DNA from: Solwaraspora sp. WMMD792
Lineage (GTDB): Bacteria; Actinomycetota; Actinomycetes; Mycobacteriales; Micromonosporaceae
Direction: 5' to 3'
Assembly: GCF_029626105.1 (NCBI RefSeq)
Contig: NZ_JARUBH010000009.1
Coordinates: forward strand, 3,348,001-3,412,000
DNA: 64,000 nt
Shown: positions 23,911-32,559 of the stretch, in pieces
How the letters are laid out: each line of letters starts with the position of its first letter
How positions within the stretch are numbered: position 1 is the stretch's first letter
Translations under genes and position numbers: made by a program
Notes under the pieces: model-generated
What the model was told of the DNA's origin: nothing
The model's database searches: none
What the model saw: the letters and a program-made list of their open reading frames with translations, nothing else

Positions 23911-23952
23911 GCGCGCTGCTCGACTCGTCGGATCGGTCAGCTGATCACCGAA

Positions 23953-25167
23953 TCAGTTGACCACGAAGAGCAGGCGGTTCGGCGAGCCGGAGCCCGCGCT
24001 GGACACGACGCCGGTGGTGGCGTTGCTGACCAGATAGCTGGCCACCTGCGACGGGCTGTAGGAGGGGAACCGGCCGAGCACCAGAGCGGCGGCACCCGCA
24101 GCGTGCGGGGAAGCCATCGAGGTGCCGCTGATGGTGTTGGTCGCGGTGTTGCTGTTGTACCACGGCGCGGTGATCGACGAGCCTGGCGCGAAGATGTCCA
24201 GGCAGGAGCCGTAGTTGGAGTACGACGCACGGGCGTCGCTGCTGGTGGTGGCGCCGACGGTGATCGCGCTGGAGACCCGGGCCGGCGAGTAGTTGCAGGC
24301 GTTGGCGTTCGAGTTGCCGGCCGCCACCGCGTAGCTGACGCCGGAGGAGATGGAGTTCGCCACCGCGCTGTCCAGCGTGCTGCTGGCCCCGCCACCGAGG
24401 CTCATGTTCGCCACCGCCGGCTTGACCGCGTTGGCGGTGACCCAGTTGACCCCGGCGACGACCCCGGCGATGGTGCCGCTGCCGGAGCAGTTCAGCACCC
24501 GGACGGCGACCAGCCGGACGCCCTTCGCCACCCCGTACGAGCTGCCGCCGACCGTACCGGCGACGTGGGTGCCGTGCCCGTTGCAGTCCGCCGACGTGCC
24601 GCCGAACGCGTCGTAGCCGGCGCGGGCCCGCCCGCCGAAGTCGTTGTGCGTGGTGCGGATGCCGGTGTCGATGATGTATGCGGTGACGTTGCTGGCCGTC
24701 GTGGGGTAGGTGTAGGCGTTGTTCAACGGCCGGTTGCGCTGGTCGATGCGGTCCAGACCCCAGGACGGCGGGTTGGTCTGGGTGGCGGCGAGCGACACGG
24801 TGTGGTTCTGCTCCACGTACGCCACGGACGAGTGCGCGGCGAGCCGGCGGGCGGCCGACGCCGACAGCCGCGCCTCGAAGCCGTTGACTGCGGCGCCGAA
24901 GACACGGTTGACGGCACCGCCGTACTGTGCGGCGAGGCGGTCGGCCCGGTCGGCGACGGCGGCCGCGCGGGCCGCGTCACCCCGGGCCGCGACGGCGGCG
25001 TCGGTGAACACCACGATGTAGCTGCCCGCGACCGCGGTGGCCCCGCCGGCGAGCTTGATCTCCCCGGCCGGAGCGGCGGCCGCCGGGTTGCCGACCAGCG
25101 CGGTGGCGACCGCGGCGGCGCAGCCGGCCAGCAGCAGCCGGCGGCCGGTGGTACGGAGAACGGTCAT
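23953..25167 (-). CDS. Secreted subtilisin-like serine protease (S8) 2
   Basis: 404 residues: signal peptide (~1-33), I9 prodomain (~45-130) and an S8 domain with the same triad motifs (IIDTGI, NGHGTHVAGT, GTSMASPH) and AAGNSN. Large parts are identical to subtilase 1 (SSVAYVEQNHTVSLA, DAFGGTSADCNGHGTH, LVAVRVLNCSGSGT), so the two arose by tandem duplication. It stops right after the catalytic domain, with no Pro/Thr tail. The promoter region carries a long inverted repeat. Confidence 0.95.
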   Translation of the reverse strand: MTVLRTTGRRLLLAGCAAAVATALVGNPAAAAPAGEIKLAGGATAVAGSYIVVFTDAAVAARGDAARAAAVADRADRLAAQYGGAVNRVFGAAVNGFEARLSASAARRLAAHSSVAYVEQNHTVSLAATQTNPPSWGLDRIDQRNRPLNNAYTYPTTASNVTAYIIDTGIRTTHNDFGGRARAGYDAFGGTSADCNGHGTHVAGTVGGSSYGVAKGVRLVAVRVLNCSGSGTIAGVVAGVNWVTANAVKPAVANMSLGGGASSTLDSAVANSISSGVSYAVAAGNSNANACNYSPARVSSAITVGATTSSDARASYSNYGSCLDIFAPGSSITAPWYNSNTATNTISGTSMASPHAAGAAALVLGRFPSYSPSQVASYLVSNATTGVVSSAGSGSPNRLLFVVN

Positions 25168-25497
25168 CCCTGTTCCTTCCTGGATGCGGACACCCGCGTC
25201 GGCTTGTGGCCGTTTCGGTCGCGGGCGGGCGATCGGGATATCGATCGATGGGATCGTATGCGGGAGCGTTGGCAGGTTTATATATCGATATCCCTATACC
25301 GCCGACCCATGGTTTCCGGTGCCCGGCGCCGGGCGCGGGCCGCCTACCCGGAGCCGGGCACCCCCGCCGGGCACCGGCGAACCAGCCCTTGACGAGGAAC
25401 GGCACCGCGAGACCTGGCCGGGTTTGCCACGCTGGGCGATGCTTGGGGCTAGCCGAAAGCCGACCCTGGCACTACTGTTCGGTAACACAGAATTTAC
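25168..25497. other. Divergent intergenic region, subtilase 2 / acyl-CoA ligase
   Basis: A 330-bp spacer. On the subtilase side lies the 11-bp inverted repeat pair 25235-25245 / 25284-25294 with TATATAAA on the minus strand. A GC-only palindrome GCCCGGCGCCGGGC is near 25327. On the ligase side, TACTGT (25473-25478) or TAACAC (25483-25488) could be the -10 of the ligase gene. No coding sequence is convincing here. Confidence 0.5.
25235..25294 (-). promoter_or_regulatory. Candidate promoter/operator of subtilase 2
   Basis: GGGATATCGAT (25235-25245) and ATCGATATCCC (25284-25294) are perfect 11-bp inverted arms 38 bp apart. On the minus strand the distal arm runs into TATATAAA, a good -10 candidate about 105-110 bp upstream of the protease start. 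Such A/T-rich sequence stands out in this genome. Confidence 0.55.
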
Positions 25498-27366
25498 GTG
25501 ACGGCGCTCACTATCACATATGCGGAGGCGACGGACCCGATGGCTCTCGACGTCCCATACCGGTCGATTCCCGACATGTTTCTGCAGCGGGTGGCTGCCA
25601 CGCCGGACCGGAACGCGATCGCCGGACCGGCCCCCGGCGACTCCGGCCTGACCTGGATGACCTGGGCCGAGGTCGCCGGCCGGACCAGGGCGATCGCCGC
25701 CGGCCTGTACGCGCTGGGCGTCGGCAACGAGGACCGGGTGGCCATCCTGGCCAACACCCGGATCGAATGGGTGCTGGCCGATCTGGGCATCATGTGCGCC
25801 GCCGGCGCGACGACCACGGTCTACCCCACCACCGAGCCGGCCGACGCGGCGTTCATCGTCGGCGACTCCGGCTCGAAGATCCTGATCGCCGAGAACCGCA
25901 CCCAGGCCGACAAGATGGCCGGCGCGGACCTGCCCGCGCTGACCCACGTGGTGCTCATCGACGGAGCGGCCGACCCCGCCGCGACGGTCCCCCAGCTCAC
26001 CCTGGCCGAGCTGGAGGAACGCGGCGCCCAGGCCCTCGCCGAGGAACCCGGCCTGGTCGAACGGATCGCCACCACCATCGAGCCGGAGCACCTGGCCACC
26101 CTGATCTACACCTCCGGCACCACCGGGCGACCCAAGGGCGTCGAGCTGCTGCACCGGGGCTGGTGCTGGGAGGCCGTCGCCCAGTCCCAGCTGGGCATCA
26201 TGAACCCCGACGACCTGCAGTACCTCTGGCTGCCGCTGTCGCACTCGTTCGGCAAGACCCTGCTCTGCAGCATCATCCACGTCGGACTTCCGACCTACGT
26301 GGACGGCCGGGTGGACAAGCTGGTCGACATGCTGTCGGTGGTCCGGCCCACGCTGATGTGCGCCGCCCCGCGGATCTTCGAAAAGGTCTACAACAAGGCG
26401 GTCACCACGGCGCAGGAGGCCGGCGGCGCCAAGGCCCGAATCTTCGACTGGGCGGTCGGCGTCGGTCGCCAGCGGGTCGCCCGGCAACAGGCCGGCCGGC
26501 CGGTGCCGGGTGGGCTGAAGCTCAAGTACGCGATCGCCGAGAAGCTGGTCTTCAGCAAGCTCCAGGCCCGCCTCGGCGGGCACATCAACGCGCTGGTCTC
26601 CGGTTCGGCACCGCTGAGCCCGGACATCGCCGAGTTCTTCGCCGCCGCCAACCTGCCGATCTGTGAGGGCTACGGGCTGACCGAGGCGAGCGCGGCCAAC
26701 TTCGTCAACCGGCCGGTCCAGATCAAGATCGGCACCGTCGGGCAGGCGCTGGGCGATCTGGAGTGCCGCATCGACGAGGACGGCGAGGTGCTGCTGCGCG
26801 GCGCACCGGTGATGCGTGGCTACCACAACCTGCCGGCGGAGACCGCCGAGGCGTTCACCGCCGACGGGTTCTTCCGCACCGGCGACATCGGCAACCTCGA
26901 CGACGAGGGCTTCCTGACCATCACCGACCGCAAGAAGGACCTGGTCAAGACGTCCGGCGGCAAGTACGTGGCACCGTCGCACATCGAGGGCCTGTTCAAG
27001 GCGGTCTGCCCGTACACCTCGCAGGCGGTGGTGATCGGCCAGGCCCGCAACTACTGCACCATGCTGGTCACCCTGGACCCGGACGCCATCACCAGCTGGG
27101 CCGCCGACGGGCCGTTGGCCGGCCGCCCGTACGCCGAGATCGTCGCCTCCCCCGAGGTGCAGACTCTGGTGGCGGGCTACGTCGCCGAACTCAACGGCAA
27201 GCTCAACCGGTGGGAGACAATCAAGAAGTTCGCTATCCTCAGTCGGGACCTGACCATCGAGGACGGCGAGATGACGCCGTCGCTCAAGATCAAACGCCGG
27301 ATCGTGGAGAACAACTTCGCCGCCGAGATCGACCGGATGTACGCCGGTCAGCTCGCCGAGATCTGA
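25498..27366 (+). CDS. Long-chain fatty-acid-CoA ligase (AMP-forming), FadD15-like
   Basis: A 622-residue adenylating enzyme activating a fatty acid to acyl-AMP and then acyl-CoA. The P-loop YTSGTTGRPKG, the A5 motif GYGLTEASA, FFRTGDIG and the ITDRKKDLVKTSGGKYV hinge/lysine region are all present, and the N-terminal linker fits the long-chain ACSL/FadD15 group. The start is GTG 25498; an ATG at 25540 (MALDVPYRS) with GGAGG 12 nt upstream is an alternative. The true chain length preference is not visible. Confidence 0.93.
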   Translation: MTALTITYAEATDPMALDVPYRSIPDMFLQRVAATPDRNAIAGPAPGDSGLTWMTWAEVAGRTRAIAAGLYALGVGNEDRVAILANTRIEWVLADLGIMCAAGATTTVYPTTEPADAAFIVGDSGSKILIAENRTQADKMAGADLPALTHVVLIDGAADPAATVPQLTLAELEERGAQALAEEPGLVERIATTIEPEHLATLIYTSGTTGRPKGVELLHRGWCWEAVAQSQLGIMNPDDLQYLWLPLSHSFGKTLLCSIIHVGLPTYVDGRVDKLVDMLSVVRPTLMCAAPRIFEKVYNKAVTTAQEAGGAKARIFDWAVGVGRQRVARQQAGRPVPGGLKLKYAIAEKLVFSKLQARLGGHINALVSGSAPLSPDIAEFFAAANLPICEGYGLTEASAANFVNRPVQIKIGTVGQALGDLECRIDEDGEVLLRGAPVMRGYHNLPAETAEAFTADGFFRTGDIGNLDDEGFLTITDRKKDLVKTSGGKYVAPSHIEGLFKAVCPYTSQAVVIGQARNYCTMLVTLDPDAITSWAADGPLAGRPYAEIVASPEVQTLVAGYVAELNGKLNRWETIKKFAILSRDLTIEDGEMTPSLKIKRRIVENNFAAEIDRMYAGQLAEI

Positions 27367-27391
27367 CCGTGGGGTCGGGCACCAGCCGCCG

Positions 27392-28852
27392 TCAGGCGAT
27401 CATGGCGGGCTCCCGCCACTGGCGGCGGCTGGTGCGGTCAAGGTCGTAGCGCACGGCGGCGATCCGCCGTACCGCGTCGGTCAGCACCGGCACCGGCAGG
27501 GTGAACGGCAACCGCAGGAACCGCTCCAGGGTGCCGTCGATGCCGAACCTGGGGCCGGGGGCCAGCCGTACCCCGGACTCCTCGGCCGCTCGGGCGAGCG
27601 CGCTGGAGATCGGGCCGTCCAGCTCCGCCCAGAGGGTCACCCCGCCGTGCGGCACGCTGACCCGCCACTCGGGCAGCACGTTGGCCAGCTCGGCGAGCAG
27701 CGCGTCCCGCTGGGCGGTGAGCTGCGCCAACCGGGCCGGCACGATGGTGTCCGCCGCGGCCAGCAGGTGGACCCCGACCAGCTGGTCGAGCACCGGACCG
27801 GCCATGTCCACCCCGACCCGCAGGGCGGCGAGCCGCTGCACCAACGGCGCCGAGGCCCGTACCCAGCCGATCCGCAACCCACCCCAGTAGGGCTTGCTCA
27901 TCCCCCCGATGGAGATCACCCGGGAGTGCCGATCGAAGACCGCGGTCGGCGGCGGCACCGGGGTGCCGTCCAGCGGCAGGTCCACGAACGACTCGTCGAC
28001 CACCAGGTCGGTGCCGCTGGCGTGGGCCGCCGCGACCACTCGTTCCCGCAGCTCGGCCGACATCAGGTGACCGGTCGGATTCTGGAACTCGGGGATCAGG
28101 TAGGCCAGCCGGGGCCGGTCCTGCCGGATCGCGCCGAGCAGCAGGTCGGCGTCCCACCCGCCGCCGGCGGTGGTCGCCAGTCCGTGGGTGGCGATCCGGG
28201 CCCGACGGGCGGCGAGCGCGGCGAGCGCGTTCGGGTAGGTGGGCGACTCGACCAGCACCGGCGCACCGGCCGGCAGCAGCAGCCGCAGCACCAGGTCGAG
28301 GGCGTGCTGGGTGCCGCTGGTCACCATGATCTGCTCCGCGCTGGTAGGCAGGCCACGCCGGGTGTAGCCGTGCGCGACCGCGGCCCGCAGCTCGGCCAGC
28401 CCGGTCGGGTAGTAGCCGGCGTGCTGCAGGAAGCGGGGCAGGTCCTCGGCTGCGGCCCGGGCCGCCGGTACCAGCTCGGGTGGGGCGGCCAGCGCCGCGT
28501 ACCCCAGGTCGATCATGTCGGGAGCGGTCTCCGCGGTCCACAGCCCGGAGCTGGCCACCTGGTGTCCGGTGGGCAGCGTGGTCCAGCTGCCGGCCCCCCG
28601 GCGGCTGGTCAGGTGGCCGGTCTCCCGCAGACTGCGGTACGCGGCGGTGACGGTGGTCCGGCTGACCCGCAGCGCCTCGGCCAGTTCCCGCTCGGCCGGC
28701 AGCCGTACGCCGAGCGCCAGCCGCCCGTCGGCGAGCAGGCCGCGGACCGCCCCGGCCAACGCGGCGTAGTCCGGGTTGCGCCGCCGGCCGGGCAGGGCAT
28801 GCCACTGGCCGAGCAGCCGGGCCAATTGGCTGCCACGCACAATCACCGCCAT
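27392..28852 (-). CDS. MocR-family (GntR-aminotransferase) transcriptional regulator
   Basis: A 486-residue fusion of an N-terminal GntR winged helix (about residues 28-95: LPAERELAEAL, VSRTTVTAAYRSL, LTSRRGAGSW) and a fold-type I aminotransferase domain with the PLP lysine in ISIGGMSKPYWGG and the phosphate-site VTSGTQHAL. The divergent neighbour is a YczE-like membrane protein, the typical partner of the YczR subgroup. A GGAGG precedes the ATG at 28852. It likely acts on the shared promoter region and responds to a PLP-reactive ligand. Confidence 0.93.
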   Translation of the reverse strand: MAVIVRGSQLARLLGQWHALPGRRRNPDYAALAGAVRGLLADGRLALGVRLPAERELAEALRVSRTTVTAAYRSLRETGHLTSRRGAGSWTTLPTGHQVASSGLWTAETAPDMIDLGYAALAAPPELVPAARAAAEDLPRFLQHAGYYPTGLAELRAAVAHGYTRRGLPTSAEQIMVTSGTQHALDLVLRLLLPAGAPVLVESPTYPNALAALAARRARIATHGLATTAGGGWDADLLLGAIRQDRPRLAYLIPEFQNPTGHLMSAELRERVVAAAHASGTDLVVDESFVDLPLDGTPVPPPTAVFDRHSRVISIGGMSKPYWGGLRIGWVRASAPLVQRLAALRVGVDMAGPVLDQLVGVHLLAAADTIVPARLAQLTAQRDALLAELANVLPEWRVSVPHGGVTLWAELDGPISSALARAAEESGVRLAPGPRFGIDGTLERFLRLPFTLPVPVLTDAVRRIAAVRYDLDRTSRRQWREPAMIA

Positions 28853-28925
28853 AACCAGTTGCCTCCGATTGGTCGTTTCGCGATCGCCGATTGGCCTTCA
28901 GAGTGGCATGCATGACCAAAATTGG
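28822..28925. promoter_or_regulatory. Phased ATTGG half-sites, candidate MocR operator
   Basis: CCAATTGG at 28822-28829, CCGATTGG at 28865-28872 and 28887-28894, and CCAAAATTGG at 28916-28925 share ATTGG. The ATTGG cores start at 28825, 28868, 28890 and 28921, i.e. 43, 22 and 31 bp apart (about four, two and three helical turns). MocR regulators usually bind direct repeats in such divergent regions. Confidence 0.55.
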
Positions 28926-29718
28926 CAATGGCGGTGGCCTCCTCCGCAGATCGGACCCCGACCCCGGTCACCACCCCGGTGGCCGCCCCGGCCGACACCC
29001 GGGTCGGCGGCTGCCCCGGCGGCTCGGGCAGCTCTACGCCGGCCTCGCCCTGTACGGCGTCAGCATGGCGCTGATGATCGAGTCGGATCTCGGGCTGAAC
29101 CCGTGGGACGTCTTCCACCAGGGGTTGACCCAGCTGACCGGGCTGAGCTTCGGGACCGTCACGGTGCTCGTCGGCGGCGCCGTGCTGCTGCTGTGGATAC
29201 CGCTGCGGCAGCGGCCCGGCCTCGGCACGGTCAGCAACGTGGTGGTGATCGGCGTCGCGGTGGACGCCGGCCTCGCGCTACTGCCCGCACCGACGCAGCT
29301 GCCGGTCCGGGGTACGTTCCTGGTCGCCGGAATCGTGCTCAACGGACTGGCCACCGGCCTGTACATCGGGGCGCGGATGGGCCCCGGCCCCCGGGACGGG
29401 CTGATGACCGGCTGGGTCGCCCGGCACCCGCGCAGCTCGGTCCGGCTGGTCCGCACCGTGATCGAGCTGACCGTGCTGGCATGCGGCTGGCTGCTCGGCG
29501 GCACCGCCGGGGTGGGCACCGTACTCTACGCGGTCGGCATCGGGCCGTTGGCGCAGTTCTTCCTGCCGCTGTGCACCGTACCCACCGGCGCGACCGCGCC
29601 CGACCACACCGCGCCCGACCACACCACACCGGACCTCACCGTGTCTGACCCGGCCGCGCCTGACGCCACCGCGCCCGAGCCGGTCCCGGCGGTCAGTCGT
29701 CCGGCGGACGGTAGCTGA
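28912..29718 (+). CDS. YczE/YitT-like integral membrane protein
   Basis: 268 residues with five hydrophobic segments after a basic, disordered N-terminus; YGVSMALMIESDLGLNPWDVF and GLYIGARMGPGPRDGLMTG are characteristic of the YczE family. A Thr/Pro/Asp-rich tail with PDHTAPDHT repeats closes the protein. YczE-like proteins are of unsettled transport function; one is linked to surfactin production in Bacillus. The ATG at 28912 was chosen over upstream TTG/GTG. The 3' end overlaps the hexosaminidase gene by 26 bp. Confidence 0.85.
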   Translation: MTKIGNGGGLLRRSDPDPGHHPGGRPGRHPGRRLPRRLGQLYAGLALYGVSMALMIESDLGLNPWDVFHQGLTQLTGLSFGTVTVLVGGAVLLLWIPLRQRPGLGTVSNVVVIGVAVDAGLALLPAPTQLPVRGTFLVAGIVLNGLATGLYIGARMGPGPRDGLMTGWVARHPRSSVRLVRTVIELTVLACGWLLGGTAGVGTVLYAVGIGPLAQFFLPLCTVPTGATAPDHTAPDHTTPDLTVSDPAAPDATAPEPVPAVSRPADGS

Positions 29719-31210
29719 CGCCGACCCGGTCCAGCCGGCGCAGCTGCCCGGTCAGCCGACCACGGAACTCCGCCCACACTCCGGGCGGCACCGCGCCGGT
29801 GTCGTCGGTCGGCACCGGTCCGGACCAGCCCACCTCCGCCAACGCGGCCAGCCGGGGGAAGGCCCGCCACCACACCCGCTGCTCGGTGGGCAGGTACTCG
29901 CTCCACAACTGCCCCTGCACCCCGAGCACGTCGCCGGGCTGGAACCCGTACACCGTCCGCAGCGGCAGCACCCCGGCGATGGCCAACGGCTCGGCCGGAT
30001 CGTCGGACTCGGCCCAGTCGAAGTACGTGTGGCTGTACGGCGCGGCGACCACCGGAAGACCGGCGGACCGGGCCAGGTCGATCCGGTCGATGCCCCGCCA
30101 CGCGAAGACGGTGGACCCGCCCGGAACTCCCCGGTCGAGCAGTTCGTCCCAGACCGCGGTCCGCCGGCCGTGACCGGCCAGATGCTCGGCCAGCCGCCCG
30201 GTCCACCAGCCCTGCAGGTCGGCCACCCGGGGCAGGCCGAGCTCGGTGGCCCGGGCGACGGCCGCCGGGTTCGCCGCCCACTCGGCGGTCGGCACCTCGT
30301 CGCCGCCGACGTGCACGTACTCGAACGGGAAGACCTCGACCACCTCGTCGAGGATGTGGTGCACGGCGGCCAGGGTGGCCGGTTCCAGGTTGAGTACGTG
30401 GGTGGAGATCCCCCAGGTCGTCCCGACGGCCAACTGGCGGGTCGGATCGTTGCCGAACTCGGGATAGGCCGCGATCGCCGCCTGAGCGTGCCCGGGCAGG
30501 TCGATCTCCGGCATGATCCGCACGCCGCGCCGGGCCGCGTAGGCCACCAGGTCACGCAGCTCTGCCTGCCGGTACCAGCCGCCGTGCGGCACCCCGTCGC
30601 TGCGGCCGTCCCGAAGATGACCGGCCGGCGACGCCGCCCGGAACCCGCCCACCTCGGTCAACCGGGGGTACCGCCGCACCTCGAACCGCCAACCCTGGTC
30701 GTCGGTCAGATGCAGGTGCAGGGTGTTGAGCTTGTGCATGGCCAGCACATCGACATAGCGGTAGAGCAGCGGCAGCGGGTGGCACCAGCGGGCCACGTCG
30801 AGCAGCGAACCCCGCCACGGGTACGCCGGCACGTCGACGATCTCCACCGTCGGCAGCCGCCACGGCACGCCGCGGATTGGCCCGGCCGCGTACACCTGGT
30901 CGGGCAGCAACTGACGCAGCGTCTGCACCGCCCAGCGCAGCCCGGCCTCGGCGGCGGCCACCGCCCGAACCCCGGACGGGTCGACCCGCAGCCGGTAGCC
31001 CTCGGCGCCGAGCTCGGGATCGTCGCGCACCAGCAGGCCGATCACGCCGTCGCCGGGCGCCCCGGCCGTCGGCAGCGGCAGCCCGGTCGCCGGGGTGAGC
31101 AGTTCGCGTAGCAGGTCGGCGACGCCGGCCGGCGCGAACACACCGGTCGTCGCATCGAGGGCGAAATGCCCGGCCTCACGGATCAGCCGGGTGGGACGCG
31201 GCAAAAGCAT
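29693..31210 (-). CDS. Beta-N-acetylhexosaminidase (GH20)
   Basis: A 505-residue glycosidase removing terminal GlcNAc/GalNAc from chitin-derived or wall-derived oligosaccharides by substrate-assisted catalysis. The N-terminal GH20b domain (~1-130) is followed by a TIM barrel with HLHLTDDQGWR, MPEIDLPGHA and the catalytic pair D304-E305 in HVGGDEVP, and C-terminal GVQGQLWSEY. No signal peptide is seen, so it is probably cytoplasmic and works on imported sugars. The start is uncertain: ATG 31210, GTG 31216 or TTG 31222, none with a clear ribosome binding site. Confidence 0.93.
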   Translation of the reverse strand: MLLPRPTRLIREAGHFALDATTGVFAPAGVADLLRELLTPATGLPLPTAGAPGDGVIGLLVRDDPELGAEGYRLRVDPSGVRAVAAAEAGLRWAVQTLRQLLPDQVYAAGPIRGVPWRLPTVEIVDVPAYPWRGSLLDVARWCHPLPLLYRYVDVLAMHKLNTLHLHLTDDQGWRFEVRRYPRLTEVGGFRAASPAGHLRDGRSDGVPHGGWYRQAELRDLVAYAARRGVRIMPEIDLPGHAQAAIAAYPEFGNDPTRQLAVGTTWGISTHVLNLEPATLAAVHHILDEVVEVFPFEYVHVGGDEVPTAEWAANPAAVARATELGLPRVADLQGWWTGRLAEHLAGHGRRTAVWDELLDRGVPGGSTVFAWRGIDRIDLARSAGLPVVAAPYSHTYFDWAESDDPAEPLAIAGVLPLRTVYGFQPGDVLGVQGQLWSEYLPTEQRVWWRAFPRLAALAEVGWSGPVPTDDTGAVPPGVWAEFRGRLTGQLRRLDRVGVSYRPPDD

Positions 31211-31266
31211 GTCCACAGCCAAGCACAGGAGTTCCGCCCGCGCGCCCGGCGCGGCATCATGGGCAG

Positions 31267-31743
31267 ATGATGGACGAGGGGTGGGCTTGGTCGGACGCGT
31301 GGATCTTCGTCTCGACGGTCATCGCGGGCAAGGTGGGTCGGCACCGCAGGTCGCCGCTGAGCCGCCGACCCGAAGGGGTACGCCTGGTCGACGTGCTCAC
31401 CACCGCCGAACACCTCAACCAGGCGATCCCCACCCGGGAAGAGATCGAGACCGGGGTACGCCGACTGCTCGGTGCCGGGCTGGTCTCGGTCAGCGACGGC
31501 TGGTTCCAGGTGACCGAGGCCGGTGAACAGCTGTGGCGGGACCGGCCACGTAGCGGTCTGACCACCACCGTGGACAGTGTGCACGGGGTGCTCGACCAGC
31601 GGTACACCACCGCCGAGGCCGAGTGGCAGCTGGACGACCAGGACCATGCTGCCGCGATGCTCGAATACACCGGGCGTTTCCTACCGCCGGCGCCCCGGCG
31701 TTCGGTGGAGAACTCCGCCGCCGCCCGGCAGGGCCGGGCCTGA
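31267..31743 (+). CDS. Winged-helix-like hypothetical protein
   Basis: 158 residues, not assigned to a named family. The middle (~40-85: VRLVDVLTTAEHLNQAIP, EEIETGVRRLLGAGLVSV, FQVTEAGEQLW) has the helix-helix-wing pattern of a small winged-helix domain whose last part reads like a marR/PadR-type wing. No cysteines or membrane segment. CATCAT 6 nt before the ATG may be the -10 of a leaderless mRNA. It converges with hisF. Confidence 0.75.
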   Translation: MMDEGWAWSDAWIFVSTVIAGKVGRHRRSPLSRRPEGVRLVDVLTTAEHLNQAIPTREEIETGVRRLLGAGLVSVSDGWFQVTEAGEQLWRDRPRSGLTTTVDSVHGVLDQRYTTAEAEWQLDDQDHAAAMLEYTGRFLPPAPRRSVENSAAARQGRA

Positions 31744-31776
31744 CCTCGGGCGGGTCGACAGGGCCGGCTACGGCGG

Positions 31777-32559
31777 TCAGCGCACCGGGTGGCCGGCGTC
31801 GCGCAGCTCCTGTTTGACCGCGCCGATGGTCAGCTCGCCGAAGTGGAACACGCTAGCGGCGAGAACCGCGTCGGCACCGGCGGCCACCGCCGGTGGGAAG
31901 TGCGCGGTGGCACCGGCCCCGCCACTGGCGATCACCGGGATGTCGACCACCGCCCGTACCGCGGCGATGAGTTCGACGTCGAAGCCCGCCTTGGTGCCGT
32001 CGGCGTCCATCGAGTTGAGCAGGATCTCCCCGGCACCCAGTTCGGCGCCGCGCCGCGCCCAGGCCACCGCGTCGATCGCGGTCCCCCGCCGACCGCCGTG
32101 CGTGGTCACCTCGAACCCGCTGGGCGTGTCACCGCTGGCCACCGTCTGCGGCCCGGCGCGGCGCACGTCCAGGGACAGCACCAGCACCTGCCGGCCGAAC
32201 CGGTCGGCGATCTCGGCGATCAGATCGGGTCGGGCGATCGCCGCGGTGTTCACCCCGACCTTGTCCGCCCCGGCGCGCAGCAGCGTGTCCACGTTCTCCA
32301 CCGACCGCACCCCGCCGCCGACGGTGAGCGGGATGAAGACCGACTCGGCGGTCCGGCGGACCACGTCCAGCATGGTGCCGCGGGCGTCGGAGGAGGCGGT
32401 GACGTCGAGGAAGGTCAACTCGTCCGCGCCGGCCGCGTCGTAGGCCGCGGCCAACTCGACCGGGTCCCCGGCGTCGCGCAGGTCGACGAAGTTGACCCCC
32501 TTGACCACCCGGCCCGCGTCCACGTCGAGGCAGGGGATCACCCGGACCGCGACGGTCAC
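31777..32559 (-). CDS. hisF: Imidazole glycerol phosphate synthase cyclase subunit
   Basis: A 260-residue TIM barrel that joins ammonia from HisH to PRFAR, giving imidazole glycerol phosphate and AICAR. The N-terminal catalytic aspartate sits in [18 protein letters not shown], the second in the VLSLDV strand, and phosphate-binding loops are SGGAGA and LAASVFH. The GTG start overlaps the priA stop (GTGA). Last gene of the his operon. Confidence 0.97.
   Translation of the reverse strand: MTVAVRVIPCLDVDAGRVVKGVNFVDLRDAGDPVELAAAYDAAGADELTFLDVTASSDARGTMLDVVRRTAESVFIPLTVGGGVRSVENVDTLLRAGADKVGVNTAAIARPDLIAEIADRFGRQVLVLSLDVRRAGPQTVASGDTPSGFEVTTHGGRRGTAIDAVAWARRGAELGAGEILLNSMDADGTKAGFDVELIAAVRAVVDIPVIASGGAGATAHFPPAVAAGADAVLAASVFHFGELTIGAVKQELRDAGHPVR

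Noticed and set aside
25325-25345. GC palindrome GCCCGGCGCCGGGC as a regulatory site
   Set aside because: Such palindromes are frequent by chance at this GC content and it is not aligned with a promoter.
28891-28911. TTG 28891 as start of the YczE-like gene
   Set aside because: It lies inside the operator repeats and adds only residues without family similarity; ATG 28912 is preferred.
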